The notes under the pieces were generated by a model that did no database searches, was not told the origin of the DNA, and was given only the letters and a program-made list of their open reading frames with translations. From assembly GCF_024158605.1 (NCBI RefSeq), contig NZ_JAMZGM010000010.1:1-64000 (forward strand): a DNA stretch of 64,000 bases. Reading direction: 5' to 3'. This document shows, one piece after another, positions 42,611 to 51,016 of the stretch (the stretch's first letter is position 1; each line of letters opens with the position of its first letter). The DNA comes from Sebaldella sp. S0638 (GTDB lineage: Bacteria > Fusobacteriota > Fusobacteriia > Fusobacteriales > Leptotrichiaceae). The translations under genes were made by a program, and so were the position numbers.

Positions 42611-42712
42611 AATCTAAGTTATCAGACTTATAATATTCACATACCAATAAAAGAATATTTTTCTTCATAACCCCCTTAATAGCTGCTGATTTTTTCAGCA
42701 GTTATTTCTTTT
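42611..42712 (+). ncRNA. Predicted small RNA, copy 1
   Basis: The transcript would begin near 42611-42615, about seven bases after a good -10 box, and end at the hairpin AGCTGCTGA-TTTTT-TCAGCAGTT with a T-rich run at 42680-42712. The body contains AATCTAAGTT and the conserved core TTTTTCTTCATAACCCCCTT, which is antisense to a ribosome-binding site followed by ATG-AAG-AAA. A second unit of the same design lies 40 bases downstream. An alternative reading on the minus strand gives a hairpin, an AAGGGGG site and the short frame MKKNILLLV..., so the strand is an inference, favoured by promoter and terminator on plus. It resembles in concept the envelope-targeting sRNAs described in Fusobacterium. 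Confidence 0.5.
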
Positions 42713-42749
42713 TAAGAATCAAAATTAAAATAAAGAATAAAATAAGCGT

Positions 42750-42848
42750 AATCTAAGTTTTTAAGATTATAATTATAGCAAATAAAGAAATAATTTTTTC
42801 TTCATTCTCCCCTTATTAAAAAAGACTGGATCTAGCCGGTCTTTTTTG
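42750..42848 (+). ncRNA. Predicted small RNA, copy 2
   Basis: This unit shares AATCTAAGTTTTTAAGATTA, the core TTTTTTCTTCATTCTCCCCTT and a final hairpin (GACTGG/CCGGTC) with a T run. The first 70 bases align with copy 1, with only one short gap. The hairpin sequence differs from copy 1 but occupies the same place. A weak TAAAAT box is 10 bases upstream, so it may depend on its own weak promoter or on processing. Bases 42789-42805 are perfectly antisense (17 of 17) to the start of the Sel1/TPR gene at 46079. On the minus strand the unit reads as AAGGGGAG then MKKKLFLYLL and stop. Confidence 0.5.
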
Positions 42849-42945
42849 TTTTATGAAAATATATTCTGCTGCATTATGATTTTTCTATTCTGCCTGATTT
42901 CATACTACTCTCCTGTTTTAATATGCTTTCTGAAATTACACATAA

Positions 42946-42978
42946 TAGAAAAAAGAACTGTCCGCAGACAATTCTTTC
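42946..42978 (-). terminator. Terminator of the lipoprotein gene at 43.0 kb
   Basis: Stem AAAGAACTGTC/GACAATTCTTT with a 4-base loop, followed on the minus strand by TTTTCTATTATG. Confidence 0.75.
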
Positions 42979-42996
42979 TTTCTCTTTTATAATTTA

Positions 42997-43398
42997 TTAC
43001 TTAGCTGCTTTAGTTGCTGCATCAGCAAATTCTTGACCTAATTTTTGTATTTCTTCACCGAATTTTTTAGCTTCTTCAGGATCAGTTAATTTTGCACCAA
43101 CTTCTGCTGATTTTGCACCTAATTCTTGGAATTTAGTTGTTAATTCTGTCATTTTTGTTGCATCTTTTGCTTCTATAGCTGCTACGTACTCAGTTAATAA
43201 AGCTTTGTAATCATCAACATACTTTTGTACTTCTGGTTCTTTAAATGTAACTCCGTCAGCTGCTGGTGCATCTTTAGCAGGTTCAGCTGTAGTTTCTGTT
43301 TGTGTTTCTGTTTTTGCATCCTCAGTTTTTGCTTCTTCTTTCTTACCACATGAGAAGATTACTCCTAAAGTTAATAAGACTAATAACATTTTTTTCAT
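42997..43398 (-). CDS. Lipoprotein, Ala/Glu/Lys-rich (133 aa)
   Basis: A lipoprotein signal (MKKMLLVLLTLGVIFSCGKK, cysteine at residue 17) leads a Glu/Lys/Thr-rich low-complexity linker (residues 20-50) and then a helical segment with 'VDDYKALLTEYVAAIEAKD' and 'LTTKFQELGAKSAEVGAKL'. It would be anchored in a membrane as a small helical lipoprotein. No family function is recognised. It has a consensus-like promoter, a strong AGGAGG-type ribosome site and a terminator, consistent with high expression. Confidence 0.75.
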   Translation of the reverse strand: MKKMLLVLLTLGVIFSCGKKEEAKTEDAKTETQTETTAEPAKDAPAADGVTFKEPEVQKYVDDYKALLTEYVAAIEAKDATKMTELTTKFQELGAKSAEVGAKLTDPEEAKKFGEEIQKLGQEFADAATKAAK

Positions 43399-43775
43399 TG
43401 TGTATTACCTCCAAATAATTTTAATTCTAATAACGACAAAATTATATCATAATTAATTATCTATTTCAATGAACTTTTTTAATTATTTTTTTGTGTATAA
43501 ATTTTATTTTTTTCTAAGTAAATAAACGATAAATAAAGCTCTTAGTATTTTTTATGCTGTTATAATTTATTTCTTTGTTTAAAAAATTTTACAGAAATAA
43601 AATATTTTTGGAAAATGTAAAGATGAGAATTTATTTTTCACAATCCATATATAAACATTTTCCGGTATTTTGAAAAGAATTTTCTATATACAAGTTTATA
43701 GTTTCATGTTAAAATATTTATATATAGAGGCTTTTTTTCTATAATTTTCTTTATCTTATTTAAGGAGGAACAATT
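43399..43775. other. Intergenic region between divergent lipoprotein and gpmA genes
   Basis: AT-rich spacer. It holds the lipoprotein promoter on the left and a weaker TTAAAATATTT box ahead of gpmA on the right. No gene was recognised. Confidence 0.4.
43441..43469 (-). promoter_or_regulatory. Promoter of the 133-aa lipoprotein gene
   Basis: TTGAAA (43464-43469) and TATAAT (43441-43446) on the minus strand with a 17-base spacer. Confidence 0.65.
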
Positions 43776-44465
43776 ATGTATTTAGTTTTTATTCGTCACG
43801 GTCAAAGTGAATGGAACAAGGAGAATCTTTTCACAGGCTGGACTGATGTTAATTTATCCGATGAGGGTATAAATGAAGCTATTAAAGCCGGACAGCTGCT
43901 AAAAAAGCACAATTTTACTTTTGACGTGGCTTACACTTCTGTTCTGAAAAGAGCAATTCGTACACTTTATTATGTTTTAAACGAAACTGACCAGCTGTGG
44001 ATACCTGTCCAGAAATCATGGCGTCTGAATGAAAGACACTATGGTGCATTACAAGGGCTTAACAAAGCACAGACAGCAGAAAAATACGGTGAAGAGCAGG
44101 TGCATATATGGCGTAGAAGCTACGATGTACTCCCTCCGCTTTTAGATGAAAATGATGAAAGACAGTCAAAATTCGACAGAAGATACGAAGGATTAGATTC
44201 TCGTGTTCTGCCTTCAGGAGAAAATCTGAAAGTAACACTTGAAAGAGTCATGCCTTACTGGGAAGATGAAATCGCCCCTGCATTAAAATCAGGAAAGAAA
44301 GTAGTTATTGCAGCACACGGAAACAGTCTGCGTGCTTTAGCAAAATATCTCGAGAATATAAGCGATGACGAAATCATGGATTTGGAAATACCTACAGGTA
44401 TTCCTCTTATTTATGAACTTGACGATAATTTTAAAGTTTTAAAAAAATATTATCTTAAAGATTAA
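43776..44465 (+). CDS. gpmA: 2,3-bisphosphoglycerate-dependent phosphoglycerate mutase
   Basis: Interconverts 3- and 2-phosphoglycerate in glycolysis. The catalytic 'RHGQSEWN' with the phospho-accepting histidine spans residues 8-15, '[10 protein letters not shown]' and 'RAIRTL' follow, '[15 protein letters not shown]' is near 86, and '[10 protein letters not shown]' with the second histidine near 183. At 229 residues it is a typical GpmA. Start is ATG 43776 behind AAGGAGG. Single gene with a short 3' spacer before the aldo/keto reductase. Confidence 0.96.
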   Translation: MYLVFIRHGQSEWNKENLFTGWTDVNLSDEGINEAIKAGQLLKKHNFTFDVAYTSVLKRAIRTLYYVLNETDQLWIPVQKSWRLNERHYGALQGLNKAQTAEKYGEEQVHIWRRSYDVLPPLLDENDERQSKFDRRYEGLDSRVLPSGENLKVTLERVMPYWEDEIAPALKSGKKVVIAAHGNSLRALAKYLENISDDEIMDLEIPTGIPLIYELDDNFKVLKKYYLKD

Positions 44466-44563
44466 TCCTGATTTATTTATATAAAATCAGGTGCAGATAT
44501 TTTGATATTAACAGAATATTATTATGATAAATACCAGTATATTTCCAAAGGAGTGAATTATAA

Positions 44564-45373
44564 ATGATCAGATTAAAAATGGCAAATGGTGTGGAAATAC
44601 CCCAGATAGGTTTCGGGACATTCAGAATACCTGATGATGCAGTCACACAAAGTGTAAAATATGCATTGAATGCAGGTTACAGACATATTGATACTGCTGC
44701 CATCTACGGAAATGAAAAAGGAGTCGGACTTGGGATCAAAGAGTCAGGGGTACCGAGAAATGAAATATTTCTTACAAGTAAACTATGGAATGAGGATCAG
44801 GGTTATGACAGTACACTAAAAGCATTTGATGAATCCCTGAAAAAACTTGGTACAGATTTTCTGGATCTTTATCTTATCCACTGGCCGAAAGATAAAAACA
44901 AAGAATCGTGGAAGGCTATGGAAAAACTTTATAAAGACGGAAGAATAAAAGCAATCGGAGTAAGCAACTTCAAGGAACATCATTTAGATGATCTTCTTAC
45001 AGAGGCCGAAATAGTTCCTATGATAAACCAGGTCGAACTTCACCCTCAGTTCCCTCAGACCGAACTCAGAAATTACTGCGGGAAAAAGGGAATTCTTGTG
45101 GAAGCATGGGGTTCTTTGATGCAGGGACAGATTTTTGATAAAGAGATTATAAAAGAGATTGCAGAAAAACATAATAAAACTGTTTCACAAATTGGTGTAA
45201 GATGGGCAGTACAGAGCGGAGTGGTTACTATCCCTAAATCTACTCACGAGCAGAGAATAAAGGATAACATAAATGTATTTGACTTTGAGCTTGATAATGA
45301 GGACATGAAAAAAATAGCAGAGTTAAATACCAGTGTAAGAATAGGAAGGGATCCTGACAATATTGATTTTTAA
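44564..45373 (+). CDS. Aldo/keto reductase
   Basis: An NADPH-dependent reductase of aldehydes and ketones (AKR5-like, similar to 2,5-diketogluconate reductases). The catalytic tetrad is visible: Asp in 'RHIDTAAIYGNE' near residue 46, Tyr nearby, Lys in 'LTSKLW' near 71 and His in 'LIHWPKD' near 105. Nucleotide contacts 'VTIPKSTH' are near 225. It is 269 residues, complete, preceded by AAGGAGTG and followed after 21 bases by the nitroreductase gene. The substrate cannot be deduced. Confidence 0.93.
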   Translation: MIRLKMANGVEIPQIGFGTFRIPDDAVTQSVKYALNAGYRHIDTAAIYGNEKGVGLGIKESGVPRNEIFLTSKLWNEDQGYDSTLKAFDESLKKLGTDFLDLYLIHWPKDKNKESWKAMEKLYKDGRIKAIGVSNFKEHHLDDLLTEAEIVPMINQVELHPQFPQTELRNYCGKKGILVEAWGSLMQGQIFDKEIIKEIAEKHNKTVSQIGVRWAVQSGVVTIPKSTHEQRIKDNINVFDFELDNEDMKKIAELNTSVRIGRDPDNIDF

Positions 45374-45394
45374 TGATATTTAGGAGGTGAAGAA

Positions 45395-45895
45395 ATGAAC
45401 AGTATTTTTGCAAGAAGAAGTATAAGAGAATTTTTGGATAAGCCTGTGGAAAGTGAAAAGATCGATCAAATCCTGAGAGCCGGAATGCAGGCACCCACTG
45501 CCAGAAATCAGCGTGCATGGGAATTTATAGTTGTTACGTCACAGGAAGACAAGGAGAAAGTTTCCCAAATGAGTCCTTTTTCAAAACTCGCCGCTAAAGC
45601 CGCTGTTTTAATTATATTAGTCGGAAATAAGGACAAAATGACTGTTCCGGAAAAATGGCAGCAGGATATGGGAGCATGTACACAAAATATGCTGCTTCAA
45701 ATTGTAAAAGAAGACCTTGGCGGAGTATGGCTGGGAGTTTACCCTACACAGGAACGCGTTGATGCATTAAAAGATATTTTTAATCTTCCTGATAACATAA
45801 TACCTTTTGGTGTAGTGTGTTTCGGTTATTCCGATAAAAAGAATACTTTTAAAGATCGTTATGATGAATCTGCTGTTCACTGGGATAAATTTTAA
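45395..45895 (+). CDS. Nitroreductase-family FMN oxidoreductase
   Basis: The 166-residue product has 'RRSIREFLDKPVESEKIDQIL' at the start and 'AGMQAPTARNQRAWEFIV', the FMN-binding N-terminal pattern of the family, then 'DMGACTQNMLLQI' and 'GGVWLGVYP' near residue 108. Such proteins reduce nitro compounds or quinones with NAD(P)H. It follows the aldo/keto reductase gene behind GGAGGTG, so the two redox enzymes form an operon ending at the terminator at 45.95 kb. Confidence 0.9.
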   Translation: MNSIFARRSIREFLDKPVESEKIDQILRAGMQAPTARNQRAWEFIVVTSQEDKEKVSQMSPFSKLAAKAAVLIILVGNKDKMTVPEKWQQDMGACTQNMLLQIVKEDLGGVWLGVYPTQERVDALKDIFNLPDNIIPFGVVCFGYSDKKNTFKDRYDESAVHWDKF

Positions 45896-45937
45896 CATTG
45901 TAAACAAAGCAACAGAATTTTGTATAACCAGCTTACC

Positions 45938-45971
45938 GGACTGTTTCAACAAAATGAGACAGTCCTTTTTT
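45938..45971 (+). terminator. Terminator of the aldo/keto reductase-nitroreductase operon
   Basis: Stem GGACTGTTTC/GAGACAGTCC with an 8-base loop followed by TTTTTTAT. Confidence 0.85.
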
Positions 45972-46078
45972 ATATAAAAAATTTTAATTATCTGCTGTAT
46001 AATTAAAATTTTTATGATATAATCGAAATGATTATATTTTTTTAAAAATTATATTATAAAAAGGAGATGGTATTTTAT

Positions 46079-47410
46079 ATGAAGAAAAAATTATTGGTAA
46101 TTGCACTTTTATCTATAGTTGCCGTTCCGTCATACAGCGGATGGGAAGTCCTTATAGGACCTGCTGTTGACATAGTTAACACTATAGGTAATAGTATGTC
46201 GAATTCAAAATCTAAAGAAGACAAACCTAAAGAACCTGATTCGGCTACACTGGAGAAAAATGAAAAACGTTATGAGAAAGATCTGAATAATCCGAAGAAA
46301 AAAGAAGCTGCACTAAATGAACTTATTGCAATCAATCTTAAACAAAAAGATATTGAATCTGCTAAAAAATACTACTATATGTTTGATTCAAATAATGTGT
46401 ATACTCCTTTTCTTTCAATAGTAAAAGAATACCGTACGCAGAATAATACTACAGGGCTTGAAGAATTCCTGAAACAGGAACTTTATGCCAAAACCGGTTC
46501 CGGATATGACAGTATACAGCGTGACGCATCATTTCTGCTGGCACAGATTTATATCGGGAAAAATGATTTTGATTCAGCTGCAAATTATTATGAAAAAGCA
46601 ACGAAATTTGATCTTGACCCTGCTGAAGTCTATAATGTATACTGCAAACTTGTGACTCTTGGTTCTTCAGAAAGCAACTCACCAAAGCTTGCCGGCTTTC
46701 TTGTGCAGGAAATAGACTCAAAAACTAATACCAACTATTCAAAAGTCGCAAGAGAAGCATCAGTAAAAATTGTAGATGTATATTTAAAAGCCGGAAACTT
46801 TCAGGAAGCAGATAAATATTATGAAAAAGCAGTAAAAACAGCTACTGACAATGAAAAACGTCTACTTAGCTCTGCAAAAAAGAAAATAGATATTCAAAAA
46901 GAAATAGAAAAACATCTTACAGCAGGAAAAACAGGAAATGCAAAAAGTTATTTTGATCTCGCGAATATTTATTATGAGGAAAATGATAACGAGACAGGTG
47001 ACAAATACCTGATGATGGCTGCTGATAACGGGCATACCCCGTCTATGAAGTACATTGCGCTGGATTATTTTGATGCAGAAGAATACAAACTGGCAGAAAA
47101 ATACTTTAAAATGGCGTCTGATAAAGGAGATGCCGATGCTATGGGAAGTCTTGGTCTTTTATATGAATTTGCCGGAAAAGATACACAAGCCGAAAAATAT
47201 TATAAAATGGCTGCTTCTAAAGGTGATATAAATGCAATGATAGATTTGGCAATCTTATATCAAAATCAGGGAAAAGCACAATCTGCACTAACCTATATCC
47301 AAATGGCAACAAAAAGAGGAGCTGACTACGAAGATATCGGAAGCAGAATGCTTTATCCAAGTAACCGTATGCATGAAAAACTTGCTTTCAGAACTGTAAA
47401 TCTGGATTAA
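46079..47410 (+). CDS. Secreted Sel1/TPR repeat protein
   Basis: ATG 46079 is used because AAGGAG lies 12 bases ahead; a nearer upstream ATG sits within that ribosome site. A signal peptide (MKKKLLVIALLSIVAVPSYS) leads a Lys/Asp/Ser-rich linker and then a mix of TPR-like helices (about residues 60-280) and Sel1-type repeats (from 290, with 'DMANLYYEENDNETGDKY' and 'AMGSLGLLYEFAGKDTQAEKYYKMAA' reduced here to consensus). The repeats form a protein-binding superhelix in the periplasm. The start of the mRNA is complementary over 17 bases to predicted sRNA copy 2. No partner is evident. Confidence 0.85.
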   Translation: MKKKLLVIALLSIVAVPSYSGWEVLIGPAVDIVNTIGNSMSNSKSKEDKPKEPDSATLEKNEKRYEKDLNNPKKKEAALNELIAINLKQKDIESAKKYYYMFDSNNVYTPFLSIVKEYRTQNNTTGLEEFLKQELYAKTGSGYDSIQRDASFLLAQIYIGKNDFDSAANYYEKATKFDLDPAEVYNVYCKLVTLGSSESNSPKLAGFLVQEIDSKTNTNYSKVAREASVKIVDVYLKAGNFQEADKYYEKAVKTATDNEKRLLSSAKKKIDIQKEIEKHLTAGKTGNAKSYFDLANIYYEENDNETGDKYLMMAADNGHTPSMKYIALDYFDAEEYKLAEKYFKMASDKGDADAMGSLGLLYEFAGKDTQAEKYYKMAASKGDINAMIDLAILYQNQGKAQSALTYIQMATKRGADYEDIGSRMLYPSNRMHEKLAFRTVNLD

Positions 47411-47501
47411 TCCCTCTGTTTGAATTTAATAATTTATTTTATACAGGTATCAGAAAAGTAAGAATTTACTTCTTCATGATTTCAATATATAATCGTTTTT
47501 T

Positions 47502-47530
47502 AAAAGGCTGGTTGCGGCCTTTTTTATTTT
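47502..47530 (+). terminator. Terminator of the Sel1/TPR gene
   Basis: AAAAGGC/GCCTTTT stem with a short loop followed by TTTTTATTTTT. The spacer before it also has an AAGTAA/TTACTT hairpin. Confidence 0.7.
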
Positions 47531-47633
47531 TCAAGACTTACTTTTAGCCTGAAAATATGATAAATTAATATATCAGACTCATAAATAATAATTTTATTAT
47601 CAGAAAAATTTTATAGAATTACGGAGGTTTCAT

Positions 47634-48125
47634 ATGGAAAATGATACAGATCTTGACTGTTGTTTTACAAGAGATAAAAACTGGTTCCGCTATCGTGCCG
47701 CAGCTGTTATCATTGAAAATAACTGCGTTTTACTGGCAGGAAATGAAAAAGCCGATTATTATTACTCAGTAGGCGGAGGGGTACATTTAGGCGAAACAGC
47801 CGAAGAAGCTGTTATAAGAGAAGTTTTTGAAGAAACAGGCGTAAATTATGAAATTGACAGACTGATATTTATCCATGAAAACTTTTTTACAAATGATGGT
47901 ATTTTTGACGGGCTTCAATGTCATGAAACAGCTTTTTATTTCCTGATGAAGCCAAGAGGTACGCAAAAACTGAACAGTAACAGCTACTGCCTTGAAGGAA
48001 AGGAATTCATGCACTGGATACCAATAGATAATTTGAAAAATATGAAAGTATTCCCTGCTTTTTTTGAGGAAAAACTGACAAAAATCCCTGATAATATAGA
48101 ACACATTGTTACAAAAGAAAATTAA
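47634..48125 (+). CDS. NUDIX hydrolase
   Basis: The NUDIX box G-x5-E-x7-R-E-x2-E-E-x-G spans residues 49-71, within 'GGGVHLGETAEEAVIREVF', and is intact. The product is 163 residues with the flanking beta strands typical of the fold. Members hydrolyse nucleoside diphosphates linked to another group; the substrate here cannot be assigned. It is spaced 21 bases from the DJ-1 family gene and may be cotranscribed. Confidence 0.9.
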   Translation: MENDTDLDCCFTRDKNWFRYRAAAVIIENNCVLLAGNEKADYYYSVGGGVHLGETAEEAVIREVFEETGVNYEIDRLIFIHENFFTNDGIFDGLQCHETAFYFLMKPRGTQKLNSNSYCLEGKEFMHWIPIDNLKNMKVFPAFFEEKLTKIPDNIEHIVTKEN

Positions 48126-48146
48126 AATAAAAGATGGAGGTACTTC

Positions 48147-48725
48147 ATGAAGATTTTGCTTTTTCTTGCCAAAGGATTTGAAACAATGGAGGCGAGTGTA
48201 TTTATAGACATTATGGGCTGGGCTGATAACGACTATAACTATAATACAAAAATAGTAACATGCGGTTTTCAGAAAAAAGTTACAAGTACATTTAACATAC
48301 CTGTTATTGTAGATAAATTAATTAATGATATTAATGTTGATGATTATGCGGCATTAGCCATTCCGGGCGGATTTGAGGAATTTGGATTTTATGAGGAAGC
48401 TTATAATCAGGAATTCCTTAATTTAATAAAAGAGTTTGATTCCAGAAAAAAAATCATTGCCAGTATATGTGTAGGAGCCCTTCCACTGGGAAAAAGCGGT
48501 ATCCTCACAGGAAGAACAGCTACCACTTATCATCTGAAAGACAGTATCCGTCAGAAACAACTTGGGGAATTTGGAGTAAATGTGATAAATGAACCTGTTG
48601 TTACTGATAATAATATTATTACTTCTTACTGTCCGCAAACAGCTCCTGCAGTAGCATTTAAACTTCTTGAAATGCTTACTTCTGCTGAAAAATCCGCAAT
48701 TGTTATGAAAGCTATGGGATATTAA
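48147..48725 (+). CDS. DJ-1/PfpI family protein (ThiJ-like)
   Basis: The 192-residue product starts 'MKILLFLAKGFETMEASVF', with the Glu that pairs the nucleophile at residue 16, and has the nucleophile-elbow 'IASICVGALPLGKSG' with Cys near residue 110. DJ-1 relatives act as glyoxalases, chaperones or proteases; specificity is not visible. It sits directly after the NUDIX hydrolase gene and both may serve in damage repair. Complete, with GGAGG ahead. Confidence 0.88.
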   Translation: MKILLFLAKGFETMEASVFIDIMGWADNDYNYNTKIVTCGFQKKVTSTFNIPVIVDKLINDINVDDYAALAIPGGFEEFGFYEEAYNQEFLNLIKEFDSRKKIIASICVGALPLGKSGILTGRTATTYHLKDSIRQKQLGEFGVNVINEPVVTDNNIITSYCPQTAPAVAFKLLEMLTSAEKSAIVMKAMGY

Positions 48726-48858
48726 CTGAAATTAAGCTTTTTCATGTTATTGAATTTTTTTATTTTTAAGTAAAAAAAACTTTGCCACTGTTTTAACACA
48801 TTCGTTCTGTATAATCATATGTAATAAGATAAATTTATATAATACAGGAGGAAAAAAT

Positions 48859-48987
48859 ATGAAAAAGACAATGCTGTTAATTGCTTTTATAACAGGAATT
48901 TTATTTGTGACTTCATGTACTACAGTTTCTTTTAATCCTGAAGAGGACAGAACTGAGGAATTAATGAGAGCCTACAGCGCTGAGTGA
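48859..48987 (+). CDS. Small lipoprotein (42 aa)
   Basis: This short gene has an excellent ribosome site (AGGAGG, six bases before ATG). It encodes MKKTMLLIAFITGILFVTSC with a lipobox cysteine at residue 20, followed by only 22 residues rich in Glu and Thr ending in AYSAE. It is preceded by a TATAAT box around 48815 and followed by a terminator hairpin. The signals make it a convincing gene despite its size. Function unknown; a lipopeptide of this size may act as an envelope tether or signal. Confidence 0.75.
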   Translation: MKKTMLLIAFITGILFVTSCTTVSFNPEEDRTEELMRAYSAE

Positions 48988-49013
48988 ACGTTTGATCAAA
49001 GTTTGAATATAAC

Positions 49014-49052
49014 AAGAGATACATGACAAATCTGCAATGTATCTCTTTTTTA
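49014..49052 (+). terminator. Terminator after the 42-aa lipoprotein gene
   Basis: Perfect stem AAGAGATACAT/ATGTATCTCTT with a 12-base loop, followed by a T run. It also serves the convergent gene at 49.07 kb. Confidence 0.85.
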
Positions 49053-49067
49053 TTTATTATTTGATTT

Positions 49068-49667
49068 TTACTTTTTAATAAATTCTGAAAGTTCAGATAT
49101 ATATTCTCCCCATATCTTATTCAAATTCTCCAAGCTTTCATTAGCATCATCTAGCTTAGGACGCGAACTTTTATCATCCAGAAAAACTATTAATTTTTTT
49201 GCAAACTCATACTTAGCAGTATAGGCTTCTGTCATTTTATCTTTTAAAGCTTTACATTCTTCATCAAATTTCTTATCCCCTGTATTTCCCCAATTCATAG
49301 CAGAAACATCTGCCAAAATTTCTTCTGTTTGTTTTTCGGCTGTCTCTGCATATTTATGAGCTTCAATAATATTATTGGAATTTACTGATTCTACTAATTT
49401 TTCCCAGTTAGAAAGATGAGTCTCTTCATATTCTTTTATTTTTTCCCCGATTTTTTCCTTTTCTCCAAGTACCCTCACCTGTATTGTATTATCATACTGC
49501 TTCTGATTTTCCTCTGTCCGGTATTTCCATTTTTCAGAATTTGCGAGTTTTGTTCTTGCCTTACTACCACTATTTCCTATTATTCCGGCTGTAGAAGTTC
49601 CAAGAGCTGAAAAAACAAAAAACATACAGCCGAACAATAACGCGGTCTTTTCACCGTTAGTCATCAT
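49068..49667 (-). CDS. Membrane-anchored hypothetical protein with coiled coil
   Basis: No family recognised. After the start at 49667 (AAGGAGG just upstream; a second ATG three bases later is equally possible) a single hydrophobic segment at residues 8-28 anchors the protein. The rest, about 170 residues, is helical and acidic, including repeated 'KIGEKIKEYEETHLSNWEKL' and 'EILADVSAMNWGNTGDKKF' segments. A periplasmic coiled-coil domain is an inference. It precedes the NlpC/P60 gene by gene order only; the terminator at 49.75 kb separates them. Confidence 0.6.
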   Translation of the reverse strand: MMTNGEKTALLFGCMFFVFSALGTSTAGIIGNSGSKARTKLANSEKWKYRTEENQKQYDNTIQVRVLGEKEKIGEKIKEYEETHLSNWEKLVESVNSNNIIEAHKYAETAEKQTEEILADVSAMNWGNTGDKKFDEECKALKDKMTEAYTAKYEFAKKLIVFLDDKSSRPKLDDANESLENLNKIWGEYISELSEFIKK

Positions 49668-49734
49668 ACCCTCCTTATAAATTCTAATAATACATTTTAA
49701 CATATTGTGTATTATTTTAAAATTTTTATCTTAA

Positions 49735-49768
49735 TAAAAAAACTGCCTGTGAATCCACAAGACAGCTC
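49735..49768 (-). terminator. Terminator of the NlpC/P60 gene
   Basis: Stem CTGTCTTGTG/CACAGGCAG (one bulge) with a 4-base loop, followed on the minus strand by seven Ts. Confidence 0.75.
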
Positions 49769-49787
49769 TTTTCATTTATCTTAAAAA

Positions 49788-50393
49788 TTATTTCTCAGCA
49801 ATTCTTACACCATACTTAAAGTATTTCCCCCAATAATTGTTTTCAAGGCTTGATAATACAACACCTTGTGATGATGAAGCATTTATAAACAGGGAATTCC
49901 CCACATAAACTGCTGTATGATTAACTCTGTTTTCCGGTCTGAAAAACAGGATATCTCCCGGTCTCAAATCTGCCCTGGAAATATGGACTCCTTTTTGCGC
50001 CTGATCCACTGATACTCTTGGCAGTTCAAACTCAAATACCTCTCTGTAAACTCTTCTTGTCAGAGCCGAACAATCTATACCGTTTTTAGAGTCTCCGCCC
50101 CACGAATATCTTGTTCCTCTCCAGTTCTCAAACGACTTTAATAATTCATTTTCCACTATGATATCATTAAGCTGGTCAAATGTTCCCGACATTAATATTA
50201 CCTGCTGGTCATCCTTTAATTGTGTGACTTTTTTTGTAATCACTTTTTCATCATGTACATATCCTGAATCATATATTCCCGGATCTCCGGATGTTGTACT
50301 CTTCTTAGAACTGGAAGGGGTTGTCTTTGCTGAAGTCCCTATAAAAAAACAAAAAATAAATAAAATCGCAGAAAAAATAAAAAACTTTCTCAT
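49788..50393 (-). CDS. Secreted NlpC/P60 cell wall endopeptidase
   Basis: A signal peptide (hydrophobic residues 5-20, ending near GTSA) leads a short Ser-rich segment, then an unassigned linker and the NlpC/P60 domain: 'YSWGGDSKNGIDCSALTRRV' with the catalytic Cys near residue 110, 'LRPGDILFF' and the catalytic His in 'NHTAVYVG' near 160. It would cleave peptide crosslinks of peptidoglycan. Its length of 201 residues is typical. It lies 17 bases downstream of dtd, so they share a transcript. Confidence 0.92.
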   Translation of the reverse strand: MRKFFIFSAILFIFCFFIGTSAKTTPSSSKKSTTSGDPGIYDSGYVHDEKVITKKVTQLKDDQQVILMSGTFDQLNDIIVENELLKSFENWRGTRYSWGGDSKNGIDCSALTRRVYREVFEFELPRVSVDQAQKGVHISRADLRPGDILFFRPENRVNHTAVYVGNSLFINASSSQGVVLSSLENNYWGKYFKYGVRIAEK

Positions 50394-50410
50394 GCTTTCC
50401 TCCTTTGAAA

Positions 50411-50854
50411 CTATTCCTTACTATTTATTATTAATGTCACCGGACCATCATTTTCAAGGATAACATTCATGTGCTCCCTGAATTTCCCGGTTTCATACGG
50501 TATATTATATTTTGATAATTCTTCCAAAAATAAACTATACAGCTTCTCAGCCTCTTCTGGAGATGCTGATTCTATATAACTTGGCCGCCTTCCTTTTCTG
50601 GTATCACCATAAACAGTAAAATTACTTACTACTAAGAGTTCTCCTTTTACATCAAGAAGAGATAAATTCATCTTCCCTTCCGAGTCTTCAAAAATTCTTA
50701 AATTAATTAATTTTTCCAGACTATACTTAATATCTGTTATTGTATCTGTCCTGCTAATCCCTACAAATGCTGCGATGCCATGTCCAATACTGCTGTAAGA
50801 CTTTTCATCTATTACGACTTCTGCTTTTTTTACTTTCTGTACTACTATTCTCAA
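50411..50854 (-). CDS. dtd: D-aminoacyl-tRNA deacylase
   Basis: Removes D-amino acids from mischarged tRNA. The 147-residue product has 'MRIVVQKVKKAEVVID' at the start, 'VGISRTDT', the 'SNFTVYGDTRKGRRPSY' motif near residue 78 and 'NDGPVTL' near 136 with the Gly-Pro pair that defines the active site. Complete and typical. It is the first gene of a two-gene transcript with the NlpC/P60 gene. Confidence 0.95.
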   Translation of the reverse strand: MRIVVQKVKKAEVVIDEKSYSSIGHGIAAFVGISRTDTITDIKYSLEKLINLRIFEDSEGKMNLSLLDVKGELLVVSNFTVYGDTRKGRRPSYIESASPEEAEKLYSLFLEELSKYNIPYETGKFREHMNVILENDGPVTLIINSKE

Positions 50855-51016
50855 TCTAATAACTTACCTTTCTAAATAATATTAATTATAATACTAAAAT
50901 AATATTAAGTCAATATTTCCAACAAAATTTTATGTTTTTCAAACTATTTTTTTACTAATTTTTCTACTCTGCTCTGCATTTTGAATTTTTTTATACTTAT
51001 ATTTCCTTATTTAGTA

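Noticed and set aside
42586-42813. Two short minus-strand frames (MKKNILLLV... and MKKKLFLYLL) behind AAGGGG sites
   Set aside because: Not annotated as genes because they are very short and lack hydrophobic or conserved continuation. The plus-strand sRNA reading has a better promoter, but the alternative is kept in the finding.
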